Source: Leptospirales bacterium (GTDB lineage Bacteria > Spirochaetota > Leptospiria > Leptospirales > Leptonemataceae). From it: 53,903 nucleotides of DNA. Numbering within the stretch: the stretch's first letter is position 1; each line of letters starts with the position of its first letter. The DNA is taken from NCBI GenBank assembly GCA_016788865.1, contig JAEUSB010000105.1, positions 1-53,903 on the forward strand. Reading direction: 5' to 3'. Positions 25,131 through 34,031 of the stretch are shown one piece after another. Made by a program: the position numbers and the translations under genes. The notes below the pieces were generated by a model that had not been told where the DNA came from, made no database searches, and worked only from the letters and a program-made list of their open reading frames with translations.

Positions 25131-26160
25131 CCTCCCACATCCGCCGGGTTTCCATACACAGGTAGAGGAAAAGCCTCTTATCTACGGACTGGATTTTCTC
25201 CCGAATGGATCGGTACATTTCTTCGCGTATCGTTTTAAAGTAACGGTACTTTCCGTCCGGGCCTTGAATCATTTCCCCGCGGGTAAGCCAATCCTCCGGG
25301 AAACGGCTCTGCATTACAGTCTTTAATCCAGGCGTATAGCGGAAGCTTCCCAGGGAAATCCATGCGACAGAATCCGGTGAAACTGTGGCAAACACACGAT
25401 CAATCAGGGCATGGTAGGCCGATTCCCAGCCTTCGAAATGAATCACCGGGTCCAGATGAAATGCCAGCCTGTACCCGGCCTTGGCCACTTTCCTGGCCGC
25501 TTCCAGCCGTTGGTCTATGGTCGTAGTTCCAACTTCGATCTCTTCTGCGATATGGGGCGGGTTAATGGACCATGAAACGACTGTGCGCCCCCTGTGATCC
25601 AGGTTCAGCAGCGTATCCACATTGGAAGACTTGGTCTTTAGCTCCAGTGTTGCATTTGGGATTTCTGCAAAGTGTTTCACCAACAATTCTGCCATTCCGC
25701 TTAAAGGCTCGAGCACAAGCGAGTCTGTGGTCTCTCCCGTTCCCACACGAAAATGGAACTTCTGATTCTGCATTCTGCGACCGAGTTCGGCAAACAAATC
25801 GTCGGAATTGCCGAATAACGTGATCAAGGGATTGTTTAGATAGTTCTGTAAGAAACAATAGTGGCAATCATAGAGACAGCCGTACCCGAAATTGATTACA
25901 AAATAGTTGCAGCAGACCATTCCATCTGATCCCGGACACGATGATAGGAACTTGCCCGGGAATTTGTAAACGAGTAGCGTATGTTTATCTTCTATCCTGC
26001 CGGCCTTCCGAAAGTCGTTCAGGATTTCCTGGGGACGGTCCGTGAAGCTGATGGCAACGCCAGGCGCCGCTCTTTCGATTACGTTTCTAGCGACAATTCC
26101 ATCTTTGACCGATTCATCGATCCATATCTGTTTGACTTCACTGATATCGCGTGTCTGCAT
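25021..26160 (-). CDS. Spore photoproduct lyase-like radical SAM protein
   Basis: A 379-residue radical SAM protein with the iron-sulfur motif C-x3-C-x2-C in 'GYGCLYDCHYCFLQ' (Cys95, Cys99, Cys102). It has family features of the SPL/SplB group: 'FRVGTGETTDSLVLEPL', 'VVSWSINPPHIAEEIEVGTT', 'RLEAARKVAKAGYRLAFHLDPVIHFEGWE'. SplB repairs the UV spore photoproduct in Bacillus. This organism does not sporulate, and the Cys that SplB uses as hydrogen donor, expected near 'TGETTD', is absent. A different DNA- or nucleotide-directed reaction is therefore likely. Extra Cys75, Cys83 and Cys84 are notable. It lies 26 bases after osmC on the same strand and overlaps the OmpA gene. Confidence 0.82.
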   Translation of the reverse strand: MQTRDISEVKQIWIDESVKDGIVARNVIERAAPGVAISFTDRPQEILNDFRKAGRIEDKHTLLVYKFPGKFLSSCPGSDGMVCCNYFVINFGYGCLYDCHYCFLQNYLNNPLITLFGNSDDLFAELGRRMQNQKFHFRVGTGETTDSLVLEPLSGMAELLVKHFAEIPNATLELKTKSSNVDTLLNLDHRGRTVVSWSINPPHIAEEIEVGTTTIDQRLEAARKVAKAGYRLAFHLDPVIHFEGWESAYHALIDRVFATVSPDSVAWISLGSFRYTPGLKTVMQSRFPEDWLTRGEMIQGPDGKYRYFKTIREEMYRSIREKIQSVDKRLFLYLCMETRRMWEDVFHFVPESAKNLDIGFEERRVYLDSLRPSGAGASR

Positions 26161-26186
26161 AGCTAACAGTTACCGGGGATTCAGAC

Positions 26187-26651
26187 CTACAAGAAGAGCA
26201 GATTGGGTTCAATATCAACGGTCGTTTTTACAGACTTGGCGATAAAGCAGCCGTCATGTGCTTCCTGGATCAGGCGAATTGCAAGAGCCCTTGCCTGTTG
26301 CGACTCAGCTCCTTGAAAACGAATCACAGGCTTCAATGTTACCCGCTTCATCCAGAGATGTCCGGGTCCTTCTCGCACAAGTTCTCCTACTGCATTGTCC
26401 TCATATCCCTTTACCGTCATGCGATTCTTAAAGCAAAGGTAGAGGTACGTCAACATCTGGCAGGACGAAATAGAAGCTACAAAGAGCTCCTCTGGATTCA
26501 GATTGGCTGCATTCCCAGAAAACGAGGGCGCTGCAGATCCGCGCAATTCGGTTTTGCCCGGAAAACGGATCAGGTGGTCGCGCGAGAAATCATTACCACC
26601 GCTACCGGTGAGTTCCCAGAGAGTCTGCACTTCAAAACGATGATCGCTCAT
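26187..26651 (-). CDS. OsmC family peroxiredoxin-like protein
   Basis: A protein of about 154 residues from 'MSDHRFEVQTLWE'; the open frame extends upstream but into the divergent promoter region. The OsmC fold is marked by 'NPEELFVASISSCQMLTYLYLC' and 'ARALAIRLIQEAHDGCFIAKSVK', with the two peroxidatic/resolving Cys in 'SSCQ' and 'DGCF'. OsmC proteins reduce organic hydroperoxides with help from a dithiol donor. It is followed by the SPL-like gene at 26 bases, suggesting a joint stress-response transcript. It is divergent from the DUF805 gene, 90 bases away. Confidence 0.88.
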   Translation of the reverse strand: MSDHRFEVQTLWELTGSGGNDFSRDHLIRFPGKTELRGSAAPSFSGNAANLNPEELFVASISSCQMLTYLYLCFKNRMTVKGYEDNAVGELVREGPGHLWMKRVTLKPVIRFQGAESQQARALAIRLIQEAHDGCFIAKSVKTTVDIEPNLLFL

Positions 26652-26741
26652 GACTGGAGACACACTAGTGAAATAGAAGATCCGGGCAACTCCATTTAGG
26701 ATTCCGGTTGCAGCGACAAAGCCCGCAGTCTCTGTTGAACC

Positions 26742-27260
26742 ATGGACGCTCAGAACCCCTATCAATCAACCCCAGGCACCCTCGAAGGGAAACCGGCTGG
26801 CCCGGGACTTGTGGAACTACTCTTCTCGTTCAAAGGTCGCGCCACGCGAACTCAGTACTGGTTGGCACATCTGGCGCTGGTGGGACTGCTGATTGGGACG
26901 ATCGCTCTAATGGGACTGGCAGGCGCCTTTGCGAAAGATTCGGACAAAGGCGATTATGCACTCCTTCTGTTGATTCCGGCCGGGATAGCTTATTTCTGGA
27001 TCAACCTCGCAGTCTCAGTCAAACGTTGCCACGATCGTGGCAAGTCAGGCGCGTTCGTGCTGATCAATCTAATCCCATACATTGGCGGTTTCTGGTTCTT
27101 CATTGAGGCGGGATGTCTCGATGGAAATGTAGGGCCCAATGAGTACGGACCGGATCCCAAAGGGAGGACTGCGCCGCAGGCGCCTGTACCGGTTGCGAGT
27201 CCCGATGAGCCGTTTCCGTCCCGGCCAGCCGCAAGCGTAAAGGACTCGCCCTATAGTTGA
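26742..27260 (+). CDS. DUF805 family membrane protein
   Basis: A 172-residue protein. The N-terminal 24 residues are polar, followed by the DUF805 signature 'LLFSFKGRATRTQYWL', three or four transmembrane helices (about 42-62, 72-92, 104-122), 'VSVKRCHDRGKSGAF' and 'GCLDGNVGPNEYGPDPKG'. The last 30 residues are a proline-rich cytoplasmic tail. The family is common and of unknown function. The gene stands alone between divergent osmC and a convergent receiver gene. Confidence 0.85.
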   Translation: MDAQNPYQSTPGTLEGKPAGPGLVELLFSFKGRATRTQYWLAHLALVGLLIGTIALMGLAGAFAKDSDKGDYALLLLIPAGIAYFWINLAVSVKRCHDRGKSGAFVLINLIPYIGGFWFFIEAGCLDGNVGPNEYGPDPKGRTAPQAPVPVASPDEPFPSRPAASVKDSPYS

Positions 27261-27298
27261 TGGGCCGTCGACCCTGGGCATCTAAATTGTAACGGATG

Positions 27299-27679
27299 CT
27301 AGGCTTTCAATCCCAGGTGCTTCTGTAACATGTCGAGGATGCGTCCCACCGAAACATGCTTGGGTAAGTAATCGTCCGCCCCGATGGATGTTGCAAGGTC
27401 CACGGCAGCCTGATCTCGATCGGAGGAAATCATTACGACCTTGCAAGCATGCGATTTGTCTGTCTTTCTGAGTTCCCGCAGGAGTTCAAGTCCATCAAGC
27501 CCCGGCAGGTGAATGTCAAGGAATAACAGGTCCACCTTGTCTTGGGATAGGATTCTCAAACCATCTTCAGCCGAAGCCGCTTCCGTGAGCCGCACGTCAT
27601 AGTTCTCGATGATCTCAGCAAAGAGATAGCGAACCGTGGCCGAATCATCGATCACCAGTACATGTGGTTTGGGCATCAC
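27299..27679 (-). CDS. Stand-alone response regulator receiver (CheY-like)
   Basis: A 126-residue single receiver domain with the acidic pair Asp11/Asp12 ('VLVIDDS'), phospho-acceptor Asp55 ('LLFLDIHLPGLDG'), Ser85/86 ('VVMISSD') and Lys107 ('DDYLPKH'). There is no output domain, so it signals by protein contact in the manner of CheY or Spo0F. The start may be either of two adjacent ATG codons. It is divergent from the GAF-SpoIIE phosphatase gene (75 bases apart), suggesting a shared signalling pathway; no histidine kinase is in the window. Confidence 0.9.
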   Translation of the reverse strand: MMPKPHVLVIDDSATVRYLFAEIIENYDVRLTEAASAEDGLRILSQDKVDLLFLDIHLPGLDGLELLRELRKTDKSHACKVVMISSDRDQAAVDLATSIGADDYLPKHVSVGRILDMLQKHLGLKA

Positions 27680-27754
27680 GAACTTTCATCCGGCGTGTGG
27701 CCGCATTCAAGCATTTTTTGATTGATTCTGTTTCGGCGCCTTCCGTACTGCAGC

Positions 27755-29482
27755 ATGACCAACGAAGCGGACGAGTCCAGGGAAAGGCTCAAACGCTACA
27801 GCAAAGCCCTTGTTGACCTTACGCGCGCCGTCGACGCGGAGGACTTCTCACAGGCTATCCGAAGGTCGCTTGAGATCACGGCCAACGCTCTCTCCACGGA
27901 ACGCGCCAGCATCTGGATGTTCACGGAAGATAACCAGGAACTTGAGTGCCTGGATCTTTTCGAAAGCTCTTCCGCAAAGCATTCCGGCGGATTCAAACTG
28001 GCCGCAACTTCCTATCCCGCCTACTTCGCCTACCTGAATGAAGCTCGGTGCCTGGCAGCCTCAGATGCACACACCAATCCTTCAACACACGAATTCTCAG
28101 AATCTTACCTCAAGCCAAACAACATATTCTCGCTACTGGACGCGCCAATCCTGGTGAATGGAAGAATGCGCGGCGTTGTCTGTCACGAACAGCTTGGTCA
28201 ACCGCGCAACTGGACACAGGAAGAGGAAACGTTTGCCGGTTCCATTGGCGACATTATATCGCGCGGATTTGAATTACATTCAAAACGGGAAATGGAGCAC
28301 AACGCACGGGCAGACCTTGAAAAACAGATCGATGTGCGCACGCACGAACTGAAGTCAGCTCTTGCGGAGCTGGAGAAGAAAAACAAACGCAATGAACGCG
28401 AATTGCTCTTTGCCTCAGAAGTACAACAAGGAGTCTTCGGTGGCAATTTGCGGAACTGGAACGGCATAAGCTTTGGTCGCACATATCATCCAATGGTCCG
28501 TGTTTCCGGAGACTACTACGACATCATCCGAAGGCCGGATTCTGTTTACGTAGTCATTGCGGATGCATCGGGCCATGGCGTTCCGGCCGCCCTAATCACA
28601 ATGCTTGCCAAGCAGACCTTTGCGACTGCTGCAGAGACAGACGCTAATCCCGGTTCGATCATGCGCCAGGCGAATGCAACGTTAACAAAGATTTTAAAAC
28701 AACACGAATACCTGACTGCATTTGTTCTACAGATAGACCAGAGGAATCGCGCAATCTATTCTTCGGCAGGCCATCCGCCAGCAATTCATTATCACAAGAA
28801 GGATCATTCCGTCACACAGCTCGGAACAGAAGGTGTCATGATTGGCACAGGTCTCGCTGACGTGGAACAGCGGATGGAAGAGAAGGAACTTCGAATTCGC
28901 AGTGGGGATCGCATCTTGCTTTATACAGACGGCGTGATTGAGCAGAGAAACGCAAGCGGCGAGGAGTTTGGTTACAATCGTCTGGTTTACGCTCTCCTTG
29001 AGCTTAGCACCACCCCAATTGGGGAGCTAACGTCGCAAATATTTGACAGAGTCCGCGAGTTTTCGGGAGGACTTCCGATTACTGACGATGCCACCTTAGT
29101 AGCCGTTGAATTGTCGCCTAACTGGCGTGACTTTATGAACGCCTACAACCTGGGCGTGCAAGCACTCAGCCAGAAAGACGTTGGTCGCGCCCTTCTCCAT
29201 TTTGAGGAAGCGGGCCAGTTCATTCAGACCCATCCGGAACTGCGCTACGCTCAGGCAAAGGCCCTCTCACTTGCAGGTCGATGGTCTGAGGCCGCCCGGG
29301 CAATTGAAGAATGCTTGAACATCAAACGCAATGACCCGCGTGCACTGAGGCTTGCGTTTTCAATATTCATGGAGCTGAAGAAAGTGGGCAGCGCAGAGGA
29401 AATTGCGACCTTCCTTCTGCGATTGAAAGACGCGCGCGGAAAACAAATTCTGCGCGCCTACGAACCTCTCCTCAAGACCTAG
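27755..29482 (+). CDS. GAF-domain SpoIIE/PP2C-type serine phosphatase with TPR-like tail
   Basis: About 575 residues from 'MTNEADES'. A GAF domain (about 25-170, 'TERASIWMFTEDNQELECLDLF', 'LVNGRMRGVVCHEQ') is joined by a coiled coil ('HELKSALAELEKKNKRNERELL') to a PP2C domain (about 205-400). The PP2C domain has metal-binding aspartates in 'VSGDYYDI' and 'VIADASGHGVPAAL', then 'LYTDGVIEQ' and 'TDDATLV'. The last 150 residues ('LGVQALSQKDVGRALLHFEEA') look like TPR helices. RsbU/SpoIIE-like phosphatases dephosphorylate STAS-domain antagonists in partner-switch systems; a STAS protein is present at 46942-48546. An earlier in-frame ATG (27722) is disfavoured. Confidence 0.88.
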   Translation: MTNEADESRERLKRYSKALVDLTRAVDAEDFSQAIRRSLEITANALSTERASIWMFTEDNQELECLDLFESSSAKHSGGFKLAATSYPAYFAYLNEARCLAASDAHTNPSTHEFSESYLKPNNIFSLLDAPILVNGRMRGVVCHEQLGQPRNWTQEEETFAGSIGDIISRGFELHSKREMEHNARADLEKQIDVRTHELKSALAELEKKNKRNERELLFASEVQQGVFGGNLRNWNGISFGRTYHPMVRVSGDYYDIIRRPDSVYVVIADASGHGVPAALITMLAKQTFATAAETDANPGSIMRQANATLTKILKQHEYLTAFVLQIDQRNRAIYSSAGHPPAIHYHKKDHSVTQLGTEGVMIGTGLADVEQRMEEKELRIRSGDRILLYTDGVIEQRNASGEEFGYNRLVYALLELSTTPIGELTSQIFDRVREFSGGLPITDDATLVAVELSPNWRDFMNAYNLGVQALSQKDVGRALLHFEEAGQFIQTHPELRYAQAKALSLAGRWSEAARAIEECLNIKRNDPRALRLAFSIFMELKKVGSAEEIATFLLRLKDARGKQILRAYEPLLKT

Positions 29483-29498
29483 TGAGGCCCCTGCGCAA

Positions 29499-31586
29499 CT
29501 AGAATCTGGCCGGCATGTAACCTATCTTGTGAGCATGAAGGCTCTGGATATACAAGCGATCCTCGGTTTCTGTCACACCTGTTGTCTCGGGATACTTTCC
29601 GGTTGGGTCCTGTAAGTTTACTATAACCTTACCATTCTCTGAAAAAGCAAAGACATGTCCGTAGGGTTTTGGAACAGGCCACAGGAACCTGGGAAGGCGC
29701 AACGTGAGTTTTCTAACAAACGGCGATCCAGAAGCGCGATCCGCGAAGGAACTCCGCGGCTTTGCAAGACCTACCCAGATCTTTCCTCCCCGGCCGCGCA
29801 TCAGATTATCGGGGTAGCCGGGTAGATTTTCAAAGACGGTCTGCGTTTGCCCTCGAAGTGGACCAGCAATCCAGTGCCTGATAATTCTGTAGTTTCCGGT
29901 GTCTGCAATAAACAGACTCTCCTCTTTTGTATCCAGTGCAACACCATTCGCAAAGCATAGATCGGTAAGAACTACGCTTAGCCTGCTAGACTTAGGATCG
30001 TATGCAAGAATGCGACCGGTCGAACTATGTTCAAGCACATCGAGAATACTGGCTTCGAATGTATCTCCGTATTTAGCGGGACCAAAGCGTGTGGACGCGT
30101 CCGAAAAGTAAATAATCCCATTTCTGGCAACTATTACTGCATCAGCATAGATGATTGGTTTGCCCTCGAACTTATCTGCAAGCACAGTCACTTTCTTATC
30201 CGGGGCAATCGATAGAAGCCCACGCACAGAATCTGCAACAATCATGTTGCGTGCTGCATCAAAAGCAAAGCCAAGCGGGCGCCCACCTGTGCGAACCCAG
30301 ACTTCGCGCGCTGAGCCATCTCGCTTCATACGCAGGATTGCGCCAGATTTCACCGTAGCATACAGCCATTCTCCCTGGACTACAATATGCTCCGGCCCAA
30401 GCTCCTCCCCCAAATCAATTTCCTGGAGGCTCGCGAGCCTTTCATTTCTTGCAAATGCCTCCACGTAACCAGGATTAACCGGTGCCTGCCACACGACCGG
30501 CACAATTGCCACGGGCCAGAACAAGAGGTAGAGAATTAGAAGGACAAGAGGAATGAGTGCAAGCCTGAGTTTTCTTTTCAATGGGATTGGCGTAGATTGG
30601 TAAATTTCGGTGCGCTTGAGCCACTCGGATGTGCGCCTCATTCCCTCGTCCAACGAAACGCGCGGACTGAATCCCAGCGACAGAATAGCCTCTGTTGAAA
30701 CTGGATGGGGCCGTATTACAAAATCTACTGCCGCAGACGAAAGATCTGATGACAGACCAAACAGCTTGTATAAAAGCGAAGTTATCCGAGCCAGAATTTT
30801 GGTAACTCGGTACGGCAGCGATCGAGGCACCGCAAAGCCGCCAATCGAGGCCAGGCGACCAAAGTAGTCGCGAAACATGGTCCGATCCCCATCAGTAACG
30901 TTATACGCTCTTCCTGATGCATTCTTCTCAATGAGTAGGAATATTGCATCGATCAGGTTGTCTATGAAAACGTGGTTCATGGTGCCCCGACCCCCGTCGA
31001 CAAGGAAAAACTGTTTTTTCTTCATCATCTGCAGGGGACGGATAACCCAGGGAATCGACCCTGGCCCATACACATCCCCTGGCCGCACAATCGTTACATC
31101 AAACGCACCGGGTTTGTGAAGCTGCATGAGAGCCAGTTCGCCTTCAATCTTTGTCTGGCAATAGGGATTGCTTTGTCCGCCGAACGGACCCGTTTCCTTC
31201 ACCATAGCAGGATAGTCAAAGCCGTAGACCATGACACTTGAGAGCTGGACAAACGATCTGGCTCTATGTTTCCGCGCAGCTTCCGCAAGGCGGACGGCGC
31301 CTTCCACATTCACGCGACGAAAGAGCTCCCAGGATCCGTCCTCACGAACGATTGCTGCGGCATTCACCACGATATCGACATCCGGCATGATCCGATCAAG
31401 CAGGGTGCGGTCGGTCAGGCTGCCGGCATGGAATACAAACTCTCCCTCAGTGAAAGCTCCGGCAGCCGGCGGTGCAAGATCGAGGCCCCGCACTTGCATT
31501 CCCTTTTCAAGAGCACGCCTGGCCAGCGCCGTCCCGATGAAACCGGAAACACCGGCAATGAGCAAAGTTTTGCCTTTTACGTTCAT
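29499..31586 (-). CDS. Fusion of NAD(P)-dependent epimerase/3-beta-HSD-like domain with strictosidine synthase-like propeller
   Basis: A 695-residue protein in two parts. Residues 1-325 are an extended short-chain dehydrogenase: the NAD-binding loop is 'GVSGFIG' (12-18), the catalytic Ser is in 'LSSVMVYG', and Tyr142/Lys146 are in 'PYCQTKIEGE'. Its closest look is to 3-beta-hydroxysteroid dehydrogenase/isomerase types. One transmembrane helix follows (about 340-366). Residues 375-695 form a strictosidine synthase/APMAP-like six-bladed propeller with 'IIYFSDASTRF', 'CFANGVALD', 'LFIADTGNYRIIRHW' and 'LPGYPDNLMRGRGGKIWVGL'. Topology predicts a cytoplasmic dehydrogenase and an exported propeller. 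The substrate is unknown; sterol-like or isoprenoid-type molecules are possible. The gene is divergent from the LtaS-like gene. Confidence 0.82.
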   Translation of the reverse strand: MNVKGKTLLIAGVSGFIGTALARRALEKGMQVRGLDLAPPAAGAFTEGEFVFHAGSLTDRTLLDRIMPDVDIVVNAAAIVREDGSWELFRRVNVEGAVRLAEAARKHRARSFVQLSSVMVYGFDYPAMVKETGPFGGQSNPYCQTKIEGELALMQLHKPGAFDVTIVRPGDVYGPGSIPWVIRPLQMMKKKQFFLVDGGRGTMNHVFIDNLIDAIFLLIEKNASGRAYNVTDGDRTMFRDYFGRLASIGGFAVPRSLPYRVTKILARITSLLYKLFGLSSDLSSAAVDFVIRPHPVSTEAILSLGFSPRVSLDEGMRRTSEWLKRTEIYQSTPIPLKRKLRLALIPLVLLILYLLFWPVAIVPVVWQAPVNPGYVEAFARNERLASLQEIDLGEELGPEHIVVQGEWLYATVKSGAILRMKRDGSAREVWVRTGGRPLGFAFDAARNMIVADSVRGLLSIAPDKKVTVLADKFEGKPIIYADAVIVARNGIIYFSDASTRFGPAKYGDTFEASILDVLEHSSTGRILAYDPKSSRLSVVLTDLCFANGVALDTKEESLFIADTGNYRIIRHWIAGPLRGQTQTVFENLPGYPDNLMRGRGGKIWVGLAKPRSSFADRASGSPFVRKLTLRLPRFLWPVPKPYGHVFAFSENGKVIVNLQDPTGKYPETTGVTETEDRLYIQSLHAHKIGYMPARF

Positions 31587-31647
31587 ATACCCTCAAAAAG
31601 GTTCGATTCTGTCAGTCTCAAACGTAATCCAGACAAAGTGAACCAAA

Positions 31648-33342
31648 ATGTATAACACCAGACTGCATTCGCGAAAGTCTTCCACAGAGTTCCAGGCACG
31701 CCTTGTCCTGGGGGCAACCGCGTTTTTTGCGATATTTCGGCTATTCCTACCGATAGGTGACATTCGGCTGGCGATTGCTTCGCTTGCGCTTGACGTACTG
31801 GTCTTTCTCGCGATTTTCTTGCTGGCCGGCTTGCTGGCGTTCACCGGACGCTTTCGTGATTGGATTTTCCATCTAGCCTTCCTCCTGACGTTCACTCTCA
31901 CCTTTGCCTCGTACTTCTTCTTTCGTGAAGCAACCATCCGCCAGTATTCACTTTTTGATTTGAGTGTTGGGAGCGTACTCTATTTCTTTACGGACGTCCT
32001 GCCCACGAGTGGGCTCCTTTTTCTAGTAGTGGGTCTCGCCGCGATCTACCTCCTTCATCGATGGCTTCCCTCATTGGGATACGCCGGTACATTGCTGGTC
32101 GCATGTGCCATCGCGCCACTGACATTCCTGAGTGCCGATCCCAGGACGTCGCTGGTGGCACATGTTGTCAGCGATATCCAGGAAGCAGCACACGCTGAAA
32201 ACGTCTCCCCGACGGTAGAGCGCGCTCCGTTCGCCGTACAGGAAATGAATGTGTGGGAACGCGACACACCAACATTCCGACCAAAGTACAAGAAGATTCT
32301 GGTCTTTGTCATGGAACAGATTACCCTTTCGCTCCTAATGCAGGATTCAGCTGACCTGCCAGGCTCCACTTTCGTAAATAGATCCCGCAAGCATGCGCAT
32401 GAATATACAAATGTCTTTGCTGCCGATATGGACAGTCGCACGGGTCTTCTGGCATTGCTCGGTGGACGACTGATCCCATTTGAGGCTTACACGGATGCAG
32501 ACGTTGGGCGTTACAAATTCCTGGCAAACAAATCATCCATTCTGACCATCATGCATGCGGCCGGTTATAAGAGTGCCTTTTCTGCTTCAGAAACAGAACA
32601 TGAGGCGGTCGTGTATGATCTACCGTGGACGGAACGATTTACGCTTTCGAGCGAAGAGATACCCGCGGCGGAGAAAGAATACATTTGTCTCAATCCCTAC
32701 GAGTTTGAGCATAGCTGTGAGGATAAAGTCCTGATCGATCGCCTTGCAAGATTCATTTCGGGAAATGAAAAGGCGTTTCTATTTCATGAATTCATTTTTG
32801 GACATGCTTCCGAGTACCTGGACGCAACCAACAAGACATCCGTACAATATTACAGCGAGTTTCTCGACGACTTGACCGAGCGCCTTGAGCGGGATAGACT
32901 TTTGAACGATACCTTGATTGTACTGACGTCGGACCACGGAATCCGTGATAAAGGATACGAACCGTGGGTTTCCACCTACCGCATCCCAATGTGGTTTATT
33001 CACCCATCGTTCAAGAACGCTAGCAATGAGAATCTCTATTCGCAGATTGATTTTCGCGACCTGCTGCTTGCAGAAGCTTCAATCAAAAGGCCCAACATCC
33101 CTGCGCGAAAGTTCGCTCCATTCATGGGAATGACAAGTTCATCGCTCGTAGGTGCTGTCACGCGCGAACAGGACGTACTCGTTGTAAAGAACCGCAGGTG
33201 GCGACCGTACGTGCTCTTTCATTTGAATAGCGCGGAACCTGACAAACCCGGCGGACCACCGGTCGGAGATTTGAAGGCGCCAGTCTTACTGAGATACCTG
33301 GATGACTATCGCTCGTATTTCCTCTCACCGGCGCTGAAGTAA
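31648..33342 (+). CDS. LtaS-like membrane phosphotransferase of the sulfatase/alkaline phosphatase fold
   Basis: A 564-residue protein with about five N-terminal transmembrane helices (within residues 18-162) and an exported catalytic domain. Metal and nucleophile features follow the LtaS/EptA pattern: Glu223 in 'ILVFVMEQITLS', a Ser263/Thr265 candidate nucleophile in 'DMDSRTGLLALLGG', His386 in 'FIFGHASEY', and Asp429/His430 in 'VLTSDHGIRDKG'. Such enzymes transfer phosphoglycerol or phosphoethanolamine from phospholipids to glycans or lipid A. Spirochaetes have no lipoteichoic acid, so a lipopolysaccharide or outer-membrane glycan acceptor is more likely. It is divergent from the dehydrogenase-propeller fusion, 61 bases apart. 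Confidence 0.83.
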   Translation: MYNTRLHSRKSSTEFQARLVLGATAFFAIFRLFLPIGDIRLAIASLALDVLVFLAIFLLAGLLAFTGRFRDWIFHLAFLLTFTLTFASYFFFREATIRQYSLFDLSVGSVLYFFTDVLPTSGLLFLVVGLAAIYLLHRWLPSLGYAGTLLVACAIAPLTFLSADPRTSLVAHVVSDIQEAAHAENVSPTVERAPFAVQEMNVWERDTPTFRPKYKKILVFVMEQITLSLLMQDSADLPGSTFVNRSRKHAHEYTNVFAADMDSRTGLLALLGGRLIPFEAYTDADVGRYKFLANKSSILTIMHAAGYKSAFSASETEHEAVVYDLPWTERFTLSSEEIPAAEKEYICLNPYEFEHSCEDKVLIDRLARFISGNEKAFLFHEFIFGHASEYLDATNKTSVQYYSEFLDDLTERLERDRLLNDTLIVLTSDHGIRDKGYEPWVSTYRIPMWFIHPSFKNASNENLYSQIDFRDLLLAEASIKRPNIPARKFAPFMGMTSSSLVGAVTREQDVLVVKNRRWRPYVLFHLNSAEPDKPGGPPVGDLKAPVLLRYLDDYRSYFLSPALK

Positions 33343-33377
33343 GGCCCGGGTTGCCCACCACCGTTATTCGGCAGGGC

Positions 33378-34031
33378 TCAGCCTTTCGCGAGAATATGCG
33401 CGCATGCATCGAGCAAATTGGAAGCAATGTGGGCGGCGGAACTGAAGTCCTGGTGTGCAGTGTGCTCCGAGGGAACAGCAATCGAATAGGCGCCGGCGCT
33501 ACTGCCCGCACGCACGCCATTTGCTGAATCCTCGAGAACAACACAGCATTCCGCTGGCATCTGAAGGAGGCCGATTGTCTTCAAATAGATCTCCGGATGG
33601 GGCTTTCCGTTCTGTATCCCGTCTGATGATACAAGTACCGAGAAATCTCCCCGAAGATTGAATCGATCCAGGGTCAGGTCCAGAAAGCGGCCGGTGGCGC
33701 CAGTCGCAATCGCAAGCGCGTACTTTCCGCGAAGCGATGCCAGGGTCTCACGAAGTCCCGGCATAAGTTCAAGGTCATATTCCATACGGCGCAATAGTCG
33801 CCTGTCCCTTTCTGCAAGAAGCTCCACGGGTGACACGGGAATGGATAGATCCTCCGCAAATATCCGCATTGAGTCGATGGGCCGCTGACCCATCATTCGC
33901 GCTACAACCTCGCGCGTCAACGTGCGCCCATGCTCAGTGGCCATGTCAGATTCTATCTGGATGTAGAGCCTTTCAGAATCAATCATAAGGCCATCCATAT
34001 CGAAGATGACGGCCTTGACGTTATTCGGCAA
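33378..34031 (-). CDS. HAD-superfamily phosphatase, beta-phosphoglucomutase-like
   Basis: About 217 residues from a TTG at 34031, giving '[20 protein letters not shown]'. A GAGG sits six bases upstream, and this start is preferred over an ATG 45 bases further inside rpiA. HAD motifs are all present: 'FDMDG' (nucleophile and acid/base), 'ALAIATGATG' (Thr), 'NGKPHPEIY' (Lys) and 'VLEDSANGV' (Asp). The helical cap type 1 matches the beta-phosphoglucomutase/phosphoglycolate phosphatase group. A sugar phosphate is a likely substrate given the neighbouring rpiA. It overlaps the stop of rpiA by 11 bases and is the last gene of the mutase-rpiA-HAD operon. Confidence 0.85.
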   Translation of the reverse strand: MPNNVKAVIFDMDGLMIDSERLYIQIESDMATEHGRTLTREVVARMMGQRPIDSMRIFAEDLSIPVSPVELLAERDRRLLRRMEYDLELMPGLRETLASLRGKYALAIATGATGRFLDLTLDRFNLRGDFSVLVSSDGIQNGKPHPEIYLKTIGLLQMPAECCVVLEDSANGVRAGSSAGAYSIAVPSEHTAHQDFSSAAHIASNLLDACAHILAKG

